This document shows, one piece after another, positions 56,089 to 64,000 of a stretch of 64,000 nt of DNA (position 1 is its first letter; each line of letters begins with the position of its first letter). Position numbers and translations under genes: made by a program. Origin of the DNA: Pseudomonadota bacterium (GTDB lineage: Bacteria; Pseudomonadota; Alphaproteobacteria; Sphingomonadales; Sphingomonadaceae); the NCBI GenBank assembly GCA_020160755.1, contig JAIUPN010000001.1, positions 558,001 to 622,000 on the forward strand, read 5' to 3'. The notes under the pieces were generated by a model, which saw nothing but the letters and a program-made list of their open reading frames with translations, had not been told where the DNA came from and did no database searches.

Positions 56089-57474
56089 ATGCCGATGGCA
56101 CGAGTACGGCAGCAGCCGCTTTCGCTGGGGGGCAAAACAATAAAGATATGGATGTCGGCGGCCTTGGCGACCGCGGCTTTTTACAGCATTCCCGGCGAGG
56201 CTCAGGAAAGTGCGACGGGCACGGCGGCGCAACCGGTCCGGGTTTCCGCCGAGCAACTGTTCGTCTTCGCGGATCAGGCGCGTGCGGCCCGCGATTTCGC
56301 GGCCGCAGAAACCGCCTATCGCGCGCTTGCGGGCAATCCCGACATCGAGCTGCGTACCGAAGCGCGCTTCCGGCTGGCGATGATGTTTGCCGACGACCTT
56401 GGGCGGCACCGCGACGCGGCGGTGCTGTTTCGCGAGATCCTCGACGAAAAGCCCGGCGCCGCGCGCGTCCGCGTCGAACTCGCCCGTATGCAGGCGATGC
56501 TCGGCGACCTGCGCGCCGCCGAACGCGAACTGCGCTCCGCGCAGGCGGCCGGCCTGCCCCCCGAGGTCGAGCAGCAGATCCGCTTTTATGCCGCCGCGCT
56601 CCGCGCCCAAAAGCCCTTCGGCGGGTCGGTCGCAATCGCCCTCGCCCCCGACAGCAATATCAACCGGGCAACGCGGTCGGACACGCTTGGCACGATCATC
56701 GGAGACTTCACGCTCGACGAGGATGCGAAGGCGCGATCGGGACTGGGGCTCGCACTGCGCGGACAGGCCTATTTCCGGACGGGCATCGACAAGCGCTCGC
56801 AGTTGCTTGTCCGTGCCTCGACCTATGCCAGTCTCTATCGCGCCGAGCAGTTCGACGACATCGCGCTTTCGATCCAGGCGGGCCCCGAATATGCGTCGGG
56901 AAAGGACCGGATCAACATATCGGGCGAAGCCACCTGGCGCTGGTACGGGCTCGATCCCTACAGCTTCTCCGCCGGTGTCGGGGCGACCTGGCAGCATCCG
57001 ATGGGCGACAAGGCGCTTTTGCGCATCGATGGCCGTGTCGCCGACGTCAACAATCGCCGTAACGCGCTCCAGGACGCGACAAACCTTCAACTCGCCGCAT
57101 CGTATGACCGCGCCTTTTCGGCCAAGTTCGGCGGCGGCCTCCAGCTCAGCGGCAATCGTGAGGCGGCCCGTGATCCCGGATATTCGACCACATCGGGTGG
57201 CCTTACGGCCTATCTGTTCCGCGAGGTCGGGCAAACCACCCTGACCATCAGCGCGGGCTATAGCCGGCTCGAATCCGACCGCCGCCTCTTCCTTTATCCG
57301 CGTCGGCGCGTCGACGACCGGCTCCAGGCTTCGATCGGCGGCCATTTCCGCTTTCTCAAGATCGGCAGCTTCGCGCCAACAGTGAAACTCGGTTGGGAAA
57401 AGAACAAATCGACCGTTGAGATTTGGGATTATTCCCGTATCAGTGCAGAATTCGGCATAACGTCCGCTTTTTAA
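56089..57474 (+). CDS. Slam-type outer-membrane protein (surface lipoprotein assembly modifier, DUF560)
   Basis: About 461 residues with a signal sequence, an N-terminal TPR region (about residues 45-180, with LFVFADQARAARDFAAAETA and FREILDEKPGAARVRVELAR) and a C-terminal beta-barrel of about 14 strands ending in Phe, as outer-membrane barrels do. This two-domain layout is that of Slam, which moves lipoproteins across the outer membrane to the cell surface. The next gene, 44 bases downstream, encodes a TbpB-like lipoprotein, the usual kind of Slam cargo. Start ATG 56089; ATG 56152 is a shorter alternative. Confidence 0.85.
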   Translation: MPMARVRQQPLSLGGKTIKIWMSAALATAAFYSIPGEAQESATGTAAQPVRVSAEQLFVFADQARAARDFAAAETAYRALAGNPDIELRTEARFRLAMMFADDLGRHRDAAVLFREILDEKPGAARVRVELARMQAMLGDLRAAERELRSAQAAGLPPEVEQQIRFYAAALRAQKPFGGSVAIALAPDSNINRATRSDTLGTIIGDFTLDEDAKARSGLGLALRGQAYFRTGIDKRSQLLVRASTYASLYRAEQFDDIALSIQAGPEYASGKDRINISGEATWRWYGLDPYSFSAGVGATWQHPMGDKALLRIDGRVADVNNRRNALQDATNLQLAASYDRAFSAKFGGGLQLSGNREAARDPGYSTTSGGLTAYLFREVGQTTLTISAGYSRLESDRRLFLYPRRRVDDRLQASIGGHFRFLKIGSFAPTVKLGWEKNKSTVEIWDYSRISAEFGITSAF

Positions 57475-57518
57475 AGCGTATATTGCCAGGAAACTGGGAC
57501 AGAGGGGGGCCTCATCAA

Positions 57519-60215
57519 ATGAAAAATCGCTTCGCGGTCGCATCGTCGTCGCTTGTTATGGCTTTTGCGCTGTCCGCATGCGGCGGCGGAGGCGGCGTCA
57601 ACAGCACGCCCACGCCCCCCACACCGACGCCGACCCCTACTCCCACGCCAACGCCAACTCCGACTCCAACGCCTACTCCAACCCCGACCCCGACCCCGAC
57701 CCCAACGCCTACTCCAACTCCGACCCCCACGCCAACGCCGACACCGACGCCTACCAGCAACGCCAATCTGCTGGGGCCGCTGGTCAGCGAGACGTTCGCG
57801 AACAATGCAACTATCGGTACGGCCAATTTTACCGCTGGCGATTCATCGGGAGCCGTGACCGACGGTCCCGTCACGATCAGTTATAGCGCCGCGAACCAGG
57901 CTTATACGCTGTCGAGTACAACGGGGTCGATCACGTTCCTGCCCGCCGATATCGACGCCGCTCAATCGAACGCCGGCGCGGTCGTCTATGTTCGTACGAA
58001 CGGATCGACGACCGATACGCTGACGCTCACGCGGCCGGGAACCAGCGGACCTATAACCTACACATATGTCGGAAGCGCCTTTTGGCAGCGCACGACGGTC
58101 ACGGGCGCAACCGGAAACGGCGCCATCAACGCTGTCGCCTATGGCGTGCCCACGCCGAACGCGGCCGTGCCCCGGACTGGCCAGGCGATTTTCACTGTCG
58201 ATCTTATAGGCGCCCGGACGCAGGGCGGGTCGGTGTCCCCCATGTCGGGAAGCGGCAACACGATCGTCGATTTCACCAGTGGCATCGTCGCCACGGCCGG
58301 CAGGATCACCCAGGGTATCACCGGTGCAGGATCCTTCGCTTCGCAGGCCCGGCTGTCGAGCAGCGGAAACGCCTTTTCGGGAAGCTTCTCCTTCGACGAT
58401 TTCGGTCATTTCGAGGGCACGATCAACGGGAAGCTCTACGGTCCGGGCGCCGAAGAGATCGGCGCGGCTTTCCGCGCTACCAGCGCCAACCTGCTCGCGG
58501 TCGGCACCATCATGGGTCGGCGCGGGACCGGGTCGATCGGCAATAGCCAGTTCAACGACAACAGCAGCAACATCACACAACCGGTCCTCGACAACAGCCA
58601 GTTGTTCGCGGCCGACGGAGCGACGATCACCACGACCTTGACCGGCGCATCGGGATCGAACGTGACCACCGGTACCTTCTCGAATGGTAGCCGCTCGTCG
58701 GAGGGGCCCGCGATCTTCTATGACTCGGCATCGCGCAGCTATGCGTTGATCGCGTCCGATCGGTCGCAAACCTTCTTCCCGTCCGATTTTCGTATTTTGA
58801 CGGCGACGAACACCGAAACCTTTGGCCCCGGCGGCCGGACGGTCATGCCGACCAACGGCCAGTCGATCAACCTCACCTATGCCCGCGCGGGTGGCTGGAC
58901 CTTCCGTGACGGCTCGACCAATGGCGTCACCCGCTACCGGCTCAGCAATTTCGTCTATGGAATGCCGACGACCGATGCGTCGCTGCCACGCACCGGATCC
59001 GCAAATTTCCGGATCATCGTCGGCGGCACGATCGCCGACGCCGACTATCCCAATCTGATGGGTTTCAACGGCGCGGGTGCGTTGGAAGCAAATTTCGGTA
59101 CGGGGGAAATTCAGGGCCTCGGCACGCTCGATTATCGCGAGGATTTTTCGCTTTCCGGCCGCGCTACGGCAACGCCCACCGGAAATTTCAACCTGTCGGC
59201 GCAAATCTCGGGTTCGGCGAACCGTTTTAACGGGACAATGAACCTGACGGGGATCGGCAATTACAGCGGCGCCCTGACCGGCCGCTTCTTCGGCCCCGCA
59301 GCGCAAGAATTGGGCGGCAGCTTTTCGATCAGCGACGGCGGTACCGGCCTTGGCGCCGGTACGATCCTCGGCGTCCGCGATTCGACAGCGGTTTTGCCGT
59401 CGAGCGTCGTCCCGCTGCTGTCGCTGCCTGGCCCGACCGATCTGGCGAGCCGATACACGATATTCGGGAGTTCGGCGAACGCGGGCCACATCGTCGGGGT
59501 GAATTTCGACCCCGCCACCAACAGCTATGTGCTCGCCATGGCCGGTTCGCCCGTCGCGGGGACTCCGTCGACACCGCTACCGCTCAACGCCTCGAACCGC
59601 GACGCTGGGGCAAGCGACGCATCGTTCACAGCCTATACCGGAACATTCCAGGGTGCGCCCTTTACCGCAAAGACATCTTTGCCGGGCGCGAGCAATCCGA
59701 CCATCGCCCTCACCTATACCGGCTATGCAACGATGGCTTACGGCTTGCCGCAGTTCCGGACGAACTATTTTGCCGTCTATGGTGTCGGCACGCCAGCACT
59801 CAACATGCCGCGTACCGGTTCGGCGACATTCGACGGAATCCTTGCGGGCCATGGCAGCGTGGAAGTTCGCAACGCGGGCGCGAACGGGACGCTCGACTTT
59901 TACAACCTGTCGGGAACCAGCCGCATGGTCGCCGATTTCGCTACCGCGAGCTTTGCTTCGACCTTCGGAATCAACGGGATCAATACAGTCGACCAGAGCA
60001 ATCGCAGCTTTGGCAATTTCTCGGTCAACGGGACGATCACCGGCGCGACGTTCAGCGGGGGCATCAACGGCAATTCCTTCGCCGGCCAGTTCTTTGGGCC
60101 GAATGCGAATGAATTCGGCGGAATATTCGACTTTTTTACGACAACCATGCCGACCGCCGACCAGTCGATCCTGACCCGGCTGCAAGGGATTGCCGTCGGC
60201 GGGCGGGCACCGTAA
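57519..60215 (+). CDS. Probable Slam-dependent surface lipoprotein with Pro-Thr stalk and three TbpB-like barrel repeats
   Basis: An 898-residue lipoprotein (lipobox ALSAC, Cys21, then five Gly). Residues 30-79 are an almost pure Thr-Pro repeat, a likely stalk. The rest holds three diverged copies of a unit of 270-280 residues. Each has a YGxPT...PRTGxAxF segment (near residues 208, 479 and 752) and a TbpB-barrel-like segment: [13 protein letters not shown] near 307, [13 protein letters not shown] near 590 and [13 protein letters not shown] near 858. These resemble the transferrin-binding-protein-B beta-barrel used by Slam cargo. A GAGGGGGG ribosome site precedes ATG 57519. Its ligand is unknown; no TonB receptor is adjacent. 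Confidence 0.83.
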   Translation: MKNRFAVASSSLVMAFALSACGGGGGVNSTPTPPTPTPTPTPTPTPTPTPTPTPTPTPTPTPTPTPTPTPTPTPTPTPTSNANLLGPLVSETFANNATIGTANFTAGDSSGAVTDGPVTISYSAANQAYTLSSTTGSITFLPADIDAAQSNAGAVVYVRTNGSTTDTLTLTRPGTSGPITYTYVGSAFWQRTTVTGATGNGAINAVAYGVPTPNAAVPRTGQAIFTVDLIGARTQGGSVSPMSGSGNTIVDFTSGIVATAGRITQGITGAGSFASQARLSSSGNAFSGSFSFDDFGHFEGTINGKLYGPGAEEIGAAFRATSANLLAVGTIMGRRGTGSIGNSQFNDNSSNITQPVLDNSQLFAADGATITTTLTGASGSNVTTGTFSNGSRSSEGPAIFYDSASRSYALIASDRSQTFFPSDFRILTATNTETFGPGGRTVMPTNGQSINLTYARAGGWTFRDGSTNGVTRYRLSNFVYGMPTTDASLPRTGSANFRIIVGGTIADADYPNLMGFNGAGALEANFGTGEIQGLGTLDYREDFSLSGRATATPTGNFNLSAQISGSANRFNGTMNLTGIGNYSGALTGRFFGPAAQELGGSFSISDGGTGLGAGTILGVRDSTAVLPSSVVPLLSLPGPTDLASRYTIFGSSANAGHIVGVNFDPATNSYVLAMAGSPVAGTPSTPLPLNASNRDAGASDASFTAYTGTFQGAPFTAKTSLPGASNPTIALTYTGYATMAYGLPQFRTNYFAVYGVGTPALNMPRTGSATFDGILAGHGSVEVRNAGANGTLDFYNLSGTSRMVADFATASFASTFGINGINTVDQSNRSFGNFSVNGTITGATFSGGINGNSFAGQFFGPNANEFGGIFDFFTTTMPTADQSILTRLQGIAVGGRAP
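57606..57755 (+). repeat. Thr-Pro codon repeat tract
   Basis: About 150 bases encode roughly 25 Thr-Pro pairs. Codons for both residues vary freely (ACG, ACC, ACT, ACA; CCC, CCG, CCT, CCA), so the protein sequence is kept while the DNA is not a simple tandem repeat. One TPP step near the start breaks the pattern. Confidence 0.9.
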
Positions 60216-60300
60216 CCCCGCCTCATTGCAGCCGGACCGGACTGTTCCTATCTTGTCGGCGGGCCAGCATCGGCCGGTCGAATGCGCCCTTGCGCCCCTA

Positions 60301-60315
60301 GAACAAATCTGGAAC
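60301..60315. promoter_or_regulatory. SOS (LexA) box upstream of uvrA
   Basis: GAAC, seven bases, GAAC is the direct-repeat LexA box of alphaproteobacteria (complement of GTTC-N7-GTTC). It ends 11 bases before the uvrA ATG, a position suited to repression. uvrA is a standard SOS gene. Confidence 0.75.
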
Positions 60316-60326
60316 ATACCTCTCCC

Positions 60327-63218
60327 ATGAGTCTCACCCACATTAAAGTGCGCGGCGCGCGCGAGCATAATCTCAAGGGCGTCGACGTCGACCTGCCGCG
60401 CGATGCGCTGATCGTCATCACCGGCCTGTCGGGCAGCGGCAAATCGTCGCTCGCCTTCGACACCATCTATGCCGAGGGTCAGCGGCGCTATGTCGAGAGC
60501 CTGTCGGCCTATGCGCGCCAGTTCCTCGAGATGATGCAGAAGCCCGACGTCGAGCATATCGACGGGCTGTCGCCGGCGATCAGCATCGAACAGAAGACGA
60601 CGAGCCGGAATCCGCGCTCGACCGTCGCGACGGTCACCGAAATCTACGACTATATGCGCCTGCTGTGGGCGCGCGTCGGCATTCCCTATTCGCCGACGAC
60701 GGGCGAGCCCATCAGTGCGCAGACGGTCACCGATATGGTCGACCGCGTGATGGCGCTGCCCGAAGGGACGCGCGCCTATCTGCTCGCCCCCGTCGTGCGC
60801 GGCCGCAAGGGCGAGTATAAGAAGGAACTCGCGCAGTGGCAGAAGGACGGCTTCGCGCGCGTCCGCATCGACGGCGAATTCTACGAGATCGGCGAGGCGC
60901 CGGCGCTCGACAAGAAATACAAGCATGACATCGAAGTCGTCGTCGACCGCATCGCGGTGCGCGAAGGACTGGGCACCCGCCTCGCCGACAGTTTCGAGAC
61001 CGCGCTGAAGCTCGCCGAAGGGCTCGCCTATGTCGATCTCGCCGACGGCCCGGTTCCGGGGCGCGAGGAGGAAGATACCGGCGGCGCGATGAAGGGCGCG
61101 GGCATCCCCGCGAACCGGCTGATCTTCAGCGAGAAATTCGCCTGTCCCGTCTCGGGCTTCACGATCGCCGAGATCGAGCCACGCCTGTTCAGCTTCAACG
61201 CACCGCAGGGCGCCTGCCCCGCGTGCGACGGGCTCGGCGAGCGGCAGGAGTTCGACCCCGACCTCGTCGTCCCCAACCATGCGCTCAGTCTGAAAAAGGG
61301 CGCGATCGTGCCGTGGGCCAAATCGAACCCGCCCTCGCCTTATTATATGCAGGTGCTCGAAAGCCTCGGCAAAGCCTATGGTTTCGACCTGACGACGCCC
61401 TGGCAGGATCTGCCCGGCGAGGTGCAGCTTATCATCCTCTATGGCAGCGGCGGCAAACCCGTCGAGCTGACCTTCAAGGATGGCAAACGTAGTTACACGA
61501 CGCACAAGGCATTCGAAGGCGTCATCGGCAATCTCAACCGCCGCCTGCTCCAGACCGAAAGCGCGTGGATGCGCGAGGAGCTGAGCAAATATCAGGCGCC
61601 GCATCCGTGCGAGACGTGCCACGGCGCGCGCCTCCGCCCCGAACCGCTCGCGGTGAAGATCGCGGGCGAGGACATCAGCATGTCGGCGCAGCGCAGCGTC
61701 GCCGACGCGCTCGGCTGGTTCAGCACGCTCGACGCGAAGCTGGGCGACACGCAGCGCCAGATCGCCAAGGCGATCCTGAAAGAGATCAACGAACGGCTGG
61801 GCTTCCTCAACAATGTCGGGCTCGATTACCTCAACCTCAACCGCACGTCGGGCACGCTCAGCGGCGGCGAGAGCCAGCGCATCCGCCTCGCCTCGCAGAT
61901 CGGCAGCGGGCTGTCGGGCGTGCTCTACGTCCTCGACGAACCGAGTATCGGCCTCCATCAGCGCGACAACGACCGCCTGCTCGCGACGCTCAAGCGCCTC
62001 CGCGACCTCGGCAACACCGTTATCGTCGTCGAGCATGACGAGGATGCCATCCGCCACGCCGACTATGTCGTCGACATGGGGCCCGGCGCGGGGCTCCACG
62101 GCGGCGAGATCGTCGCCGAGGGCACACTGGAACAGGTGCTCGCGAACACGAACAGCCTGACCGCCGCCTACCTCACCGGCGCGAAGAAGATCGAGGTGCC
62201 GAAGCATCGCCGCAAGGGCAATGGCTTCGACCTCGTGCTCAAGGGCGCGCGCGCGAACAATCTCAACAATGTCACCGCGAAGATCCCGCTCGGCACCTTC
62301 ACCTGCGTCACCGGCCTGTCGGGCAGCGGCAAGTCGAGCCTGATCATCGACACGCTCTATGCCAGCGCGGCGCGCGTGCTCAACGGCGCGCGCATGATCG
62401 CGGGGCCGCACGACAGCCTGAAGGGGCTGGAGCATTGCGACAAGGTCATCGACATCGACCAGTCGCCGATCGGCCGCACCCCGCGCTCGAACCCCGCGAC
62501 CTATACGGGCGCCTTCACGATCATCCGCGACTGGTTCGCGGGGCTGCCCGAGAGCCAGGCGCGCGGGTACAAGCCCGGACGCTTCAGCTTCAACGTCAAG
62601 GGCGGACGCTGCGAAACCTGCACCGGTGACGGCCTCATCAAGATCGAGATGCACTTCCTGCCCGACGTCTATGTGACGTGCGAGACGTGCCACGGCAAAC
62701 GCTACAACCGCGAAACGCTCGAGGTGAAGTTCAAGGGCCACAGCATCGCCGACGTGCTCGACATGACGGTCGAGGATGCGGCGGAATTCTTCAAGGCGGT
62801 GCCGTCGATCCGCGAGAAGATGGCGATGCTCGTCCGTGTGGGTCTTGGGTACATCAAGGTCGGGCAGCAGGCGACGACGCTGTCGGGGGGCGAGGCGCAG
62901 CGCGTCAAGCTCGCCAAGGAGCTCAGCCGCCGCTCGACCGGGCAGACGCTCTATATCCTCGACGAACCGACCACCGGCCTGCATTTCGAGGATGTGCGCA
63001 AGCTGCTCGAAGTGCTCCAGGCGCTCGTCGATCAGGGCAACAGCGTCGTGGTGATCGAGCATAATCTCGACGTCATCAAGACCGCCGATTATATCCTCGA
63101 TCTCGGCCCCGAAGGCGGAGTCAAGGGCGGCGAAATCGTCGCTGCGGGCACGCCCGAACAAGTGGTGAAGGAGAAGCGCAGCTTCACCGGCCAGTATCTG
63201 GCGCCATTGTTGAAGTAA
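60327..63218 (+). CDS. uvrA: Excinuclease ABC subunit A
   Basis: A 963-residue DNA-damage recognition ATPase of nucleotide excision repair. Two ABC ATPase modules are complete: Walker [10 protein letters not shown] at 33-41 and again from 663, with signature motifs [12 protein letters not shown] and [12 protein letters not shown]. Zinc-binding cysteine groups are seen in [26 protein letters not shown] and [10 protein letters not shown]. Start ATG 60327 gives the standard [18 protein letters not shown] beginning. Regulated by LexA, judging from the box just upstream. The long open frame on the opposite strand is a shadow of its codon bias. Confidence 0.98.
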   Translation: MSLTHIKVRGAREHNLKGVDVDLPRDALIVITGLSGSGKSSLAFDTIYAEGQRRYVESLSAYARQFLEMMQKPDVEHIDGLSPAISIEQKTTSRNPRSTVATVTEIYDYMRLLWARVGIPYSPTTGEPISAQTVTDMVDRVMALPEGTRAYLLAPVVRGRKGEYKKELAQWQKDGFARVRIDGEFYEIGEAPALDKKYKHDIEVVVDRIAVREGLGTRLADSFETALKLAEGLAYVDLADGPVPGREEEDTGGAMKGAGIPANRLIFSEKFACPVSGFTIAEIEPRLFSFNAPQGACPACDGLGERQEFDPDLVVPNHALSLKKGAIVPWAKSNPPSPYYMQVLESLGKAYGFDLTTPWQDLPGEVQLIILYGSGGKPVELTFKDGKRSYTTHKAFEGVIGNLNRRLLQTESAWMREELSKYQAPHPCETCHGARLRPEPLAVKIAGEDISMSAQRSVADALGWFSTLDAKLGDTQRQIAKAILKEINERLGFLNNVGLDYLNLNRTSGTLSGGESQRIRLASQIGSGLSGVLYVLDEPSIGLHQRDNDRLLATLKRLRDLGNTVIVVEHDEDAIRHADYVVDMGPGAGLHGGEIVAEGTLEQVLANTNSLTAAYLTGAKKIEVPKHRRKGNGFDLVLKGARANNLNNVTAKIPLGTFTCVTGLSGSGKSSLIIDTLYASAARVLNGARMIAGPHDSLKGLEHCDKVIDIDQSPIGRTPRSNPATYTGAFTIIRDWFAGLPESQARGYKPGRFSFNVKGGRCETCTGDGLIKIEMHFLPDVYVTCETCHGKRYNRETLEVKFKGHSIADVLDMTVEDAAEFFKAVPSIREKMAMLVRVGLGYIKVGQQATTLSGGEAQRVKLAKELSRRSTGQTLYILDEPTTGLHFEDVRKLLEVLQALVDQGNSVVVIEHNLDVIKTADYILDLGPEGGVKGGEIVAAGTPEQVVKEKRSFTGQYLAPLLK

Positions 63219-63310
63219 TTGCCGCGCCCCCTATTGCGGACCCGATTGACAAGGCACTGACAGCCTTGCAAGTAACCTCCGGCCGCACTCTGCGGCTTGG
63301 GGGAAAATGG

Positions 63311-64000
63311 ATGAATTACCTGAGGGGCGCGGCCGCTTTTGCGGTCTCTTTTACCATGCTTTCGATTTCGGTGCAGGCGCAGGAAGCCGCGGCACCTGCC
63401 GCCGAACCCGCCGCAGCGACTGAAACGGCCGCCGCGCCTGCCGCGGCTCCGGCCGTTGCCGCCGCCGTCCCCGCACTCGCCGTCGCGGCGCCTGCGCCCG
63501 GCCTGATGCTGCCCTCCTACACCGAAGTGATCCTGACGCCCGATGCCGAGGCGAACAGCAAGAAATTGCGCGAGGGCCACACGGTGCCGATGCGCACCGT
63601 CTTCGACGTGATGCACAATGGCGTCGTCGTGATCCCGAAAGGCACGCGCGGCATGGGCACGGTGACGTGGCGCACCGGCAAGGGCGCGTTCGGCAAGTCG
63701 GCGAAGATGGAAATCACCTTCAACGAACTGACCTTGCCCAACGGCCAGCGCCTGCCGCTGGCGGGGATGCACCGGCAGGAAGGCGAAGGAAACACCGGCG
63801 CCGCGGTCGGCGCGGCGATCGCGGTCGGCGTCTTCGGTGCCTTCGTCACCGGCAAGTCGGCGATCATTCCCGTCGGCCAGCATCTGATGGCGCGGACGAA
63901 CGAGTCGCTCGCCTACTCCATCCCGGCGGGCGCGGTGGTCATCCCGACCGCGCAGCTCGCCCCCGCGGCCGGCGTCGCGGTGGTGGCGCCCGTGACCGCA
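63311..64000 (+). CDS. Secreted protein of unknown family (3' end outside window)
   Basis: The frame runs from ATG 63311, with a GGGGG ribosome site 7 bases upstream, to the window end without a stop: 230 residues so far. A signal peptide (about residues 1-23, ending VQAQ) is followed by an Ala/Pro-rich stretch and a domain containing VPMRTVFDVMHNGVVVIPKGTRGMG, TLPNGQRLPLAG and a Gly/Ala-rich hydrophobic patch (AAVGAAIAVGVFGAFVTGKS). The phrases resemble beta-domain regions of TrbI/VirB10-like or pilus-associated proteins, but I would not assign a family. An overlapping ATG at 63307 is in another frame. Confidence 0.75.
   Translation, partial: MNYLRGAAAFAVSFTMLSISVQAQEAAAPAAEPAAATETAAAPAAAPAVAAAVPALAVAAPAPGLMLPSYTEVILTPDAEANSKKLREGHTVPMRTVFDVMHNGVVVIPKGTRGMGTVTWRTGKGAFGKSAKMEITFNELTLPNGQRLPLAGMHRQEGEGNTGAAVGAAIAVGVFGAFVTGKSAIIPVGQHLMARTNESLAYSIPAGAVVIPTAQLAPAAGVAVVAPVTA

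Noticed and set aside
57606..57755. Possible CRISPR or minisatellite array
   Set aside because: There are no conserved repeat/spacer units; it is an in-frame Thr-Pro coding tract with mixed codons.
57515..57874. Minus-strand ORF encoding a long Gly-Val repeat
   Set aside because: It is the reverse complement of the Thr-Pro tract of the surface lipoprotein and has no independent support.
59577..63161. 1194-codon open frame on the minus strand opposite uvrA
   Set aside because: It is the antisense shadow of uvrA in a GC-rich genome; the composition is dominated by Arg, Ala, Asp and Val with no domain, while the plus strand encodes a perfect UvrA.

Overview
The window is a dense, high-GC chromosomal segment of an alphaproteobacterium, most likely a member of the Sphingomonadaceae (Sphingopyxis-like). 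That placement is an inference. It rests on the GC-rich third codon positions, a GAAC-N7-GAAC SOS box in front of uvrA (the alphaproteobacterial LexA-box type), a UrcA-family gene, a DUF4893 lipoprotein, an XrtA/PEP-CTERM-type regulatory block and the many secreted peptidases and amidohydrolases. There are no rRNA or tRNA genes, insertion sequences, phage genes or CRISPR arrays, and no gene-free stretch exceeds 300 bases. The first gene (SDR) and the last (secreted protein) are cut by the window edges.

Layout. 1-3.8 kb, minus strand: SDR oxidoreductase, rnhB, a ThiD-VOC fusion, a DUF1272 zinc-ribbon protein and glmM. 4-6.2 kb, plus strand: a dicarboxylate-type symporter coupled to an aldo/keto reductase. 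6.3-12.1 kb, minus strand: DUF1003 and NnrU membrane proteins, then a tight unit of a POT peptide transporter and two amidohydrolases, one without the usual metal site. 12.2-13.3 kb: nitroreductase and a small GntR regulator. 13.3-20 kb, minus strand: sugar transferase, PrsK histidine kinase, PrsR response regulator and a TPR lipoprotein, i.e. the exopolysaccharide control block of XrtA/PEP-CTERM systems, divergent from manC and an AraC regulator. 22-26.5 kb: a DUF885 hydrolase and two c-di-GMP enzymes of opposite activity (HD-GYP and GGDEF). 26.6-29.8 kb: a ScfR/RamB-like regulator divergent from isocitrate lyase. 30-38.2 kb: TerC, YdcH-like protein, crotonase, alpha/beta hydrolase, a membrane-anchored LuxR-HTH protein, M20 hydrolase, DUF4893 lipoprotein, 3-hydroxybutyrate dehydrogenase and a DUF3734 patatin.

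The most unusual spot is 38.3-39.7 kb. A 59-residue peptide with a clear double-glycine (bacteriocin-type) leader lies just upstream of a neutral zinc metallopeptidase, and its predicted core resembles the N-terminus of that enzyme. Further on come an amidohydrolase, an HPP membrane protein, an S9 peptidase, valS, a MATE exporter, a LytS/LytTR-type two-component pair, a UrcA protein, a BCCT transporter and an M13 peptidase. At 56-60.2 kb a Slam-type outer-membrane translocon gene is followed directly by its probable cargo, a lipoprotein with a Pro-Thr stalk and three TbpB-like barrel repeats. uvrA with an SOS box follows.

Themes: peptide scavenging (POT transporter; M20, S9, M13, DUF885 and PF04228 peptidases; three amidohydrolases), acetate/fatty-acid/polyhydroxybutyrate carbon use (isocitrate lyase with ScfR, crotonase, 3-hydroxybutyrate dehydrogenase) and surface biology (EPS control, c-di-GMP, Slam/lipoprotein).
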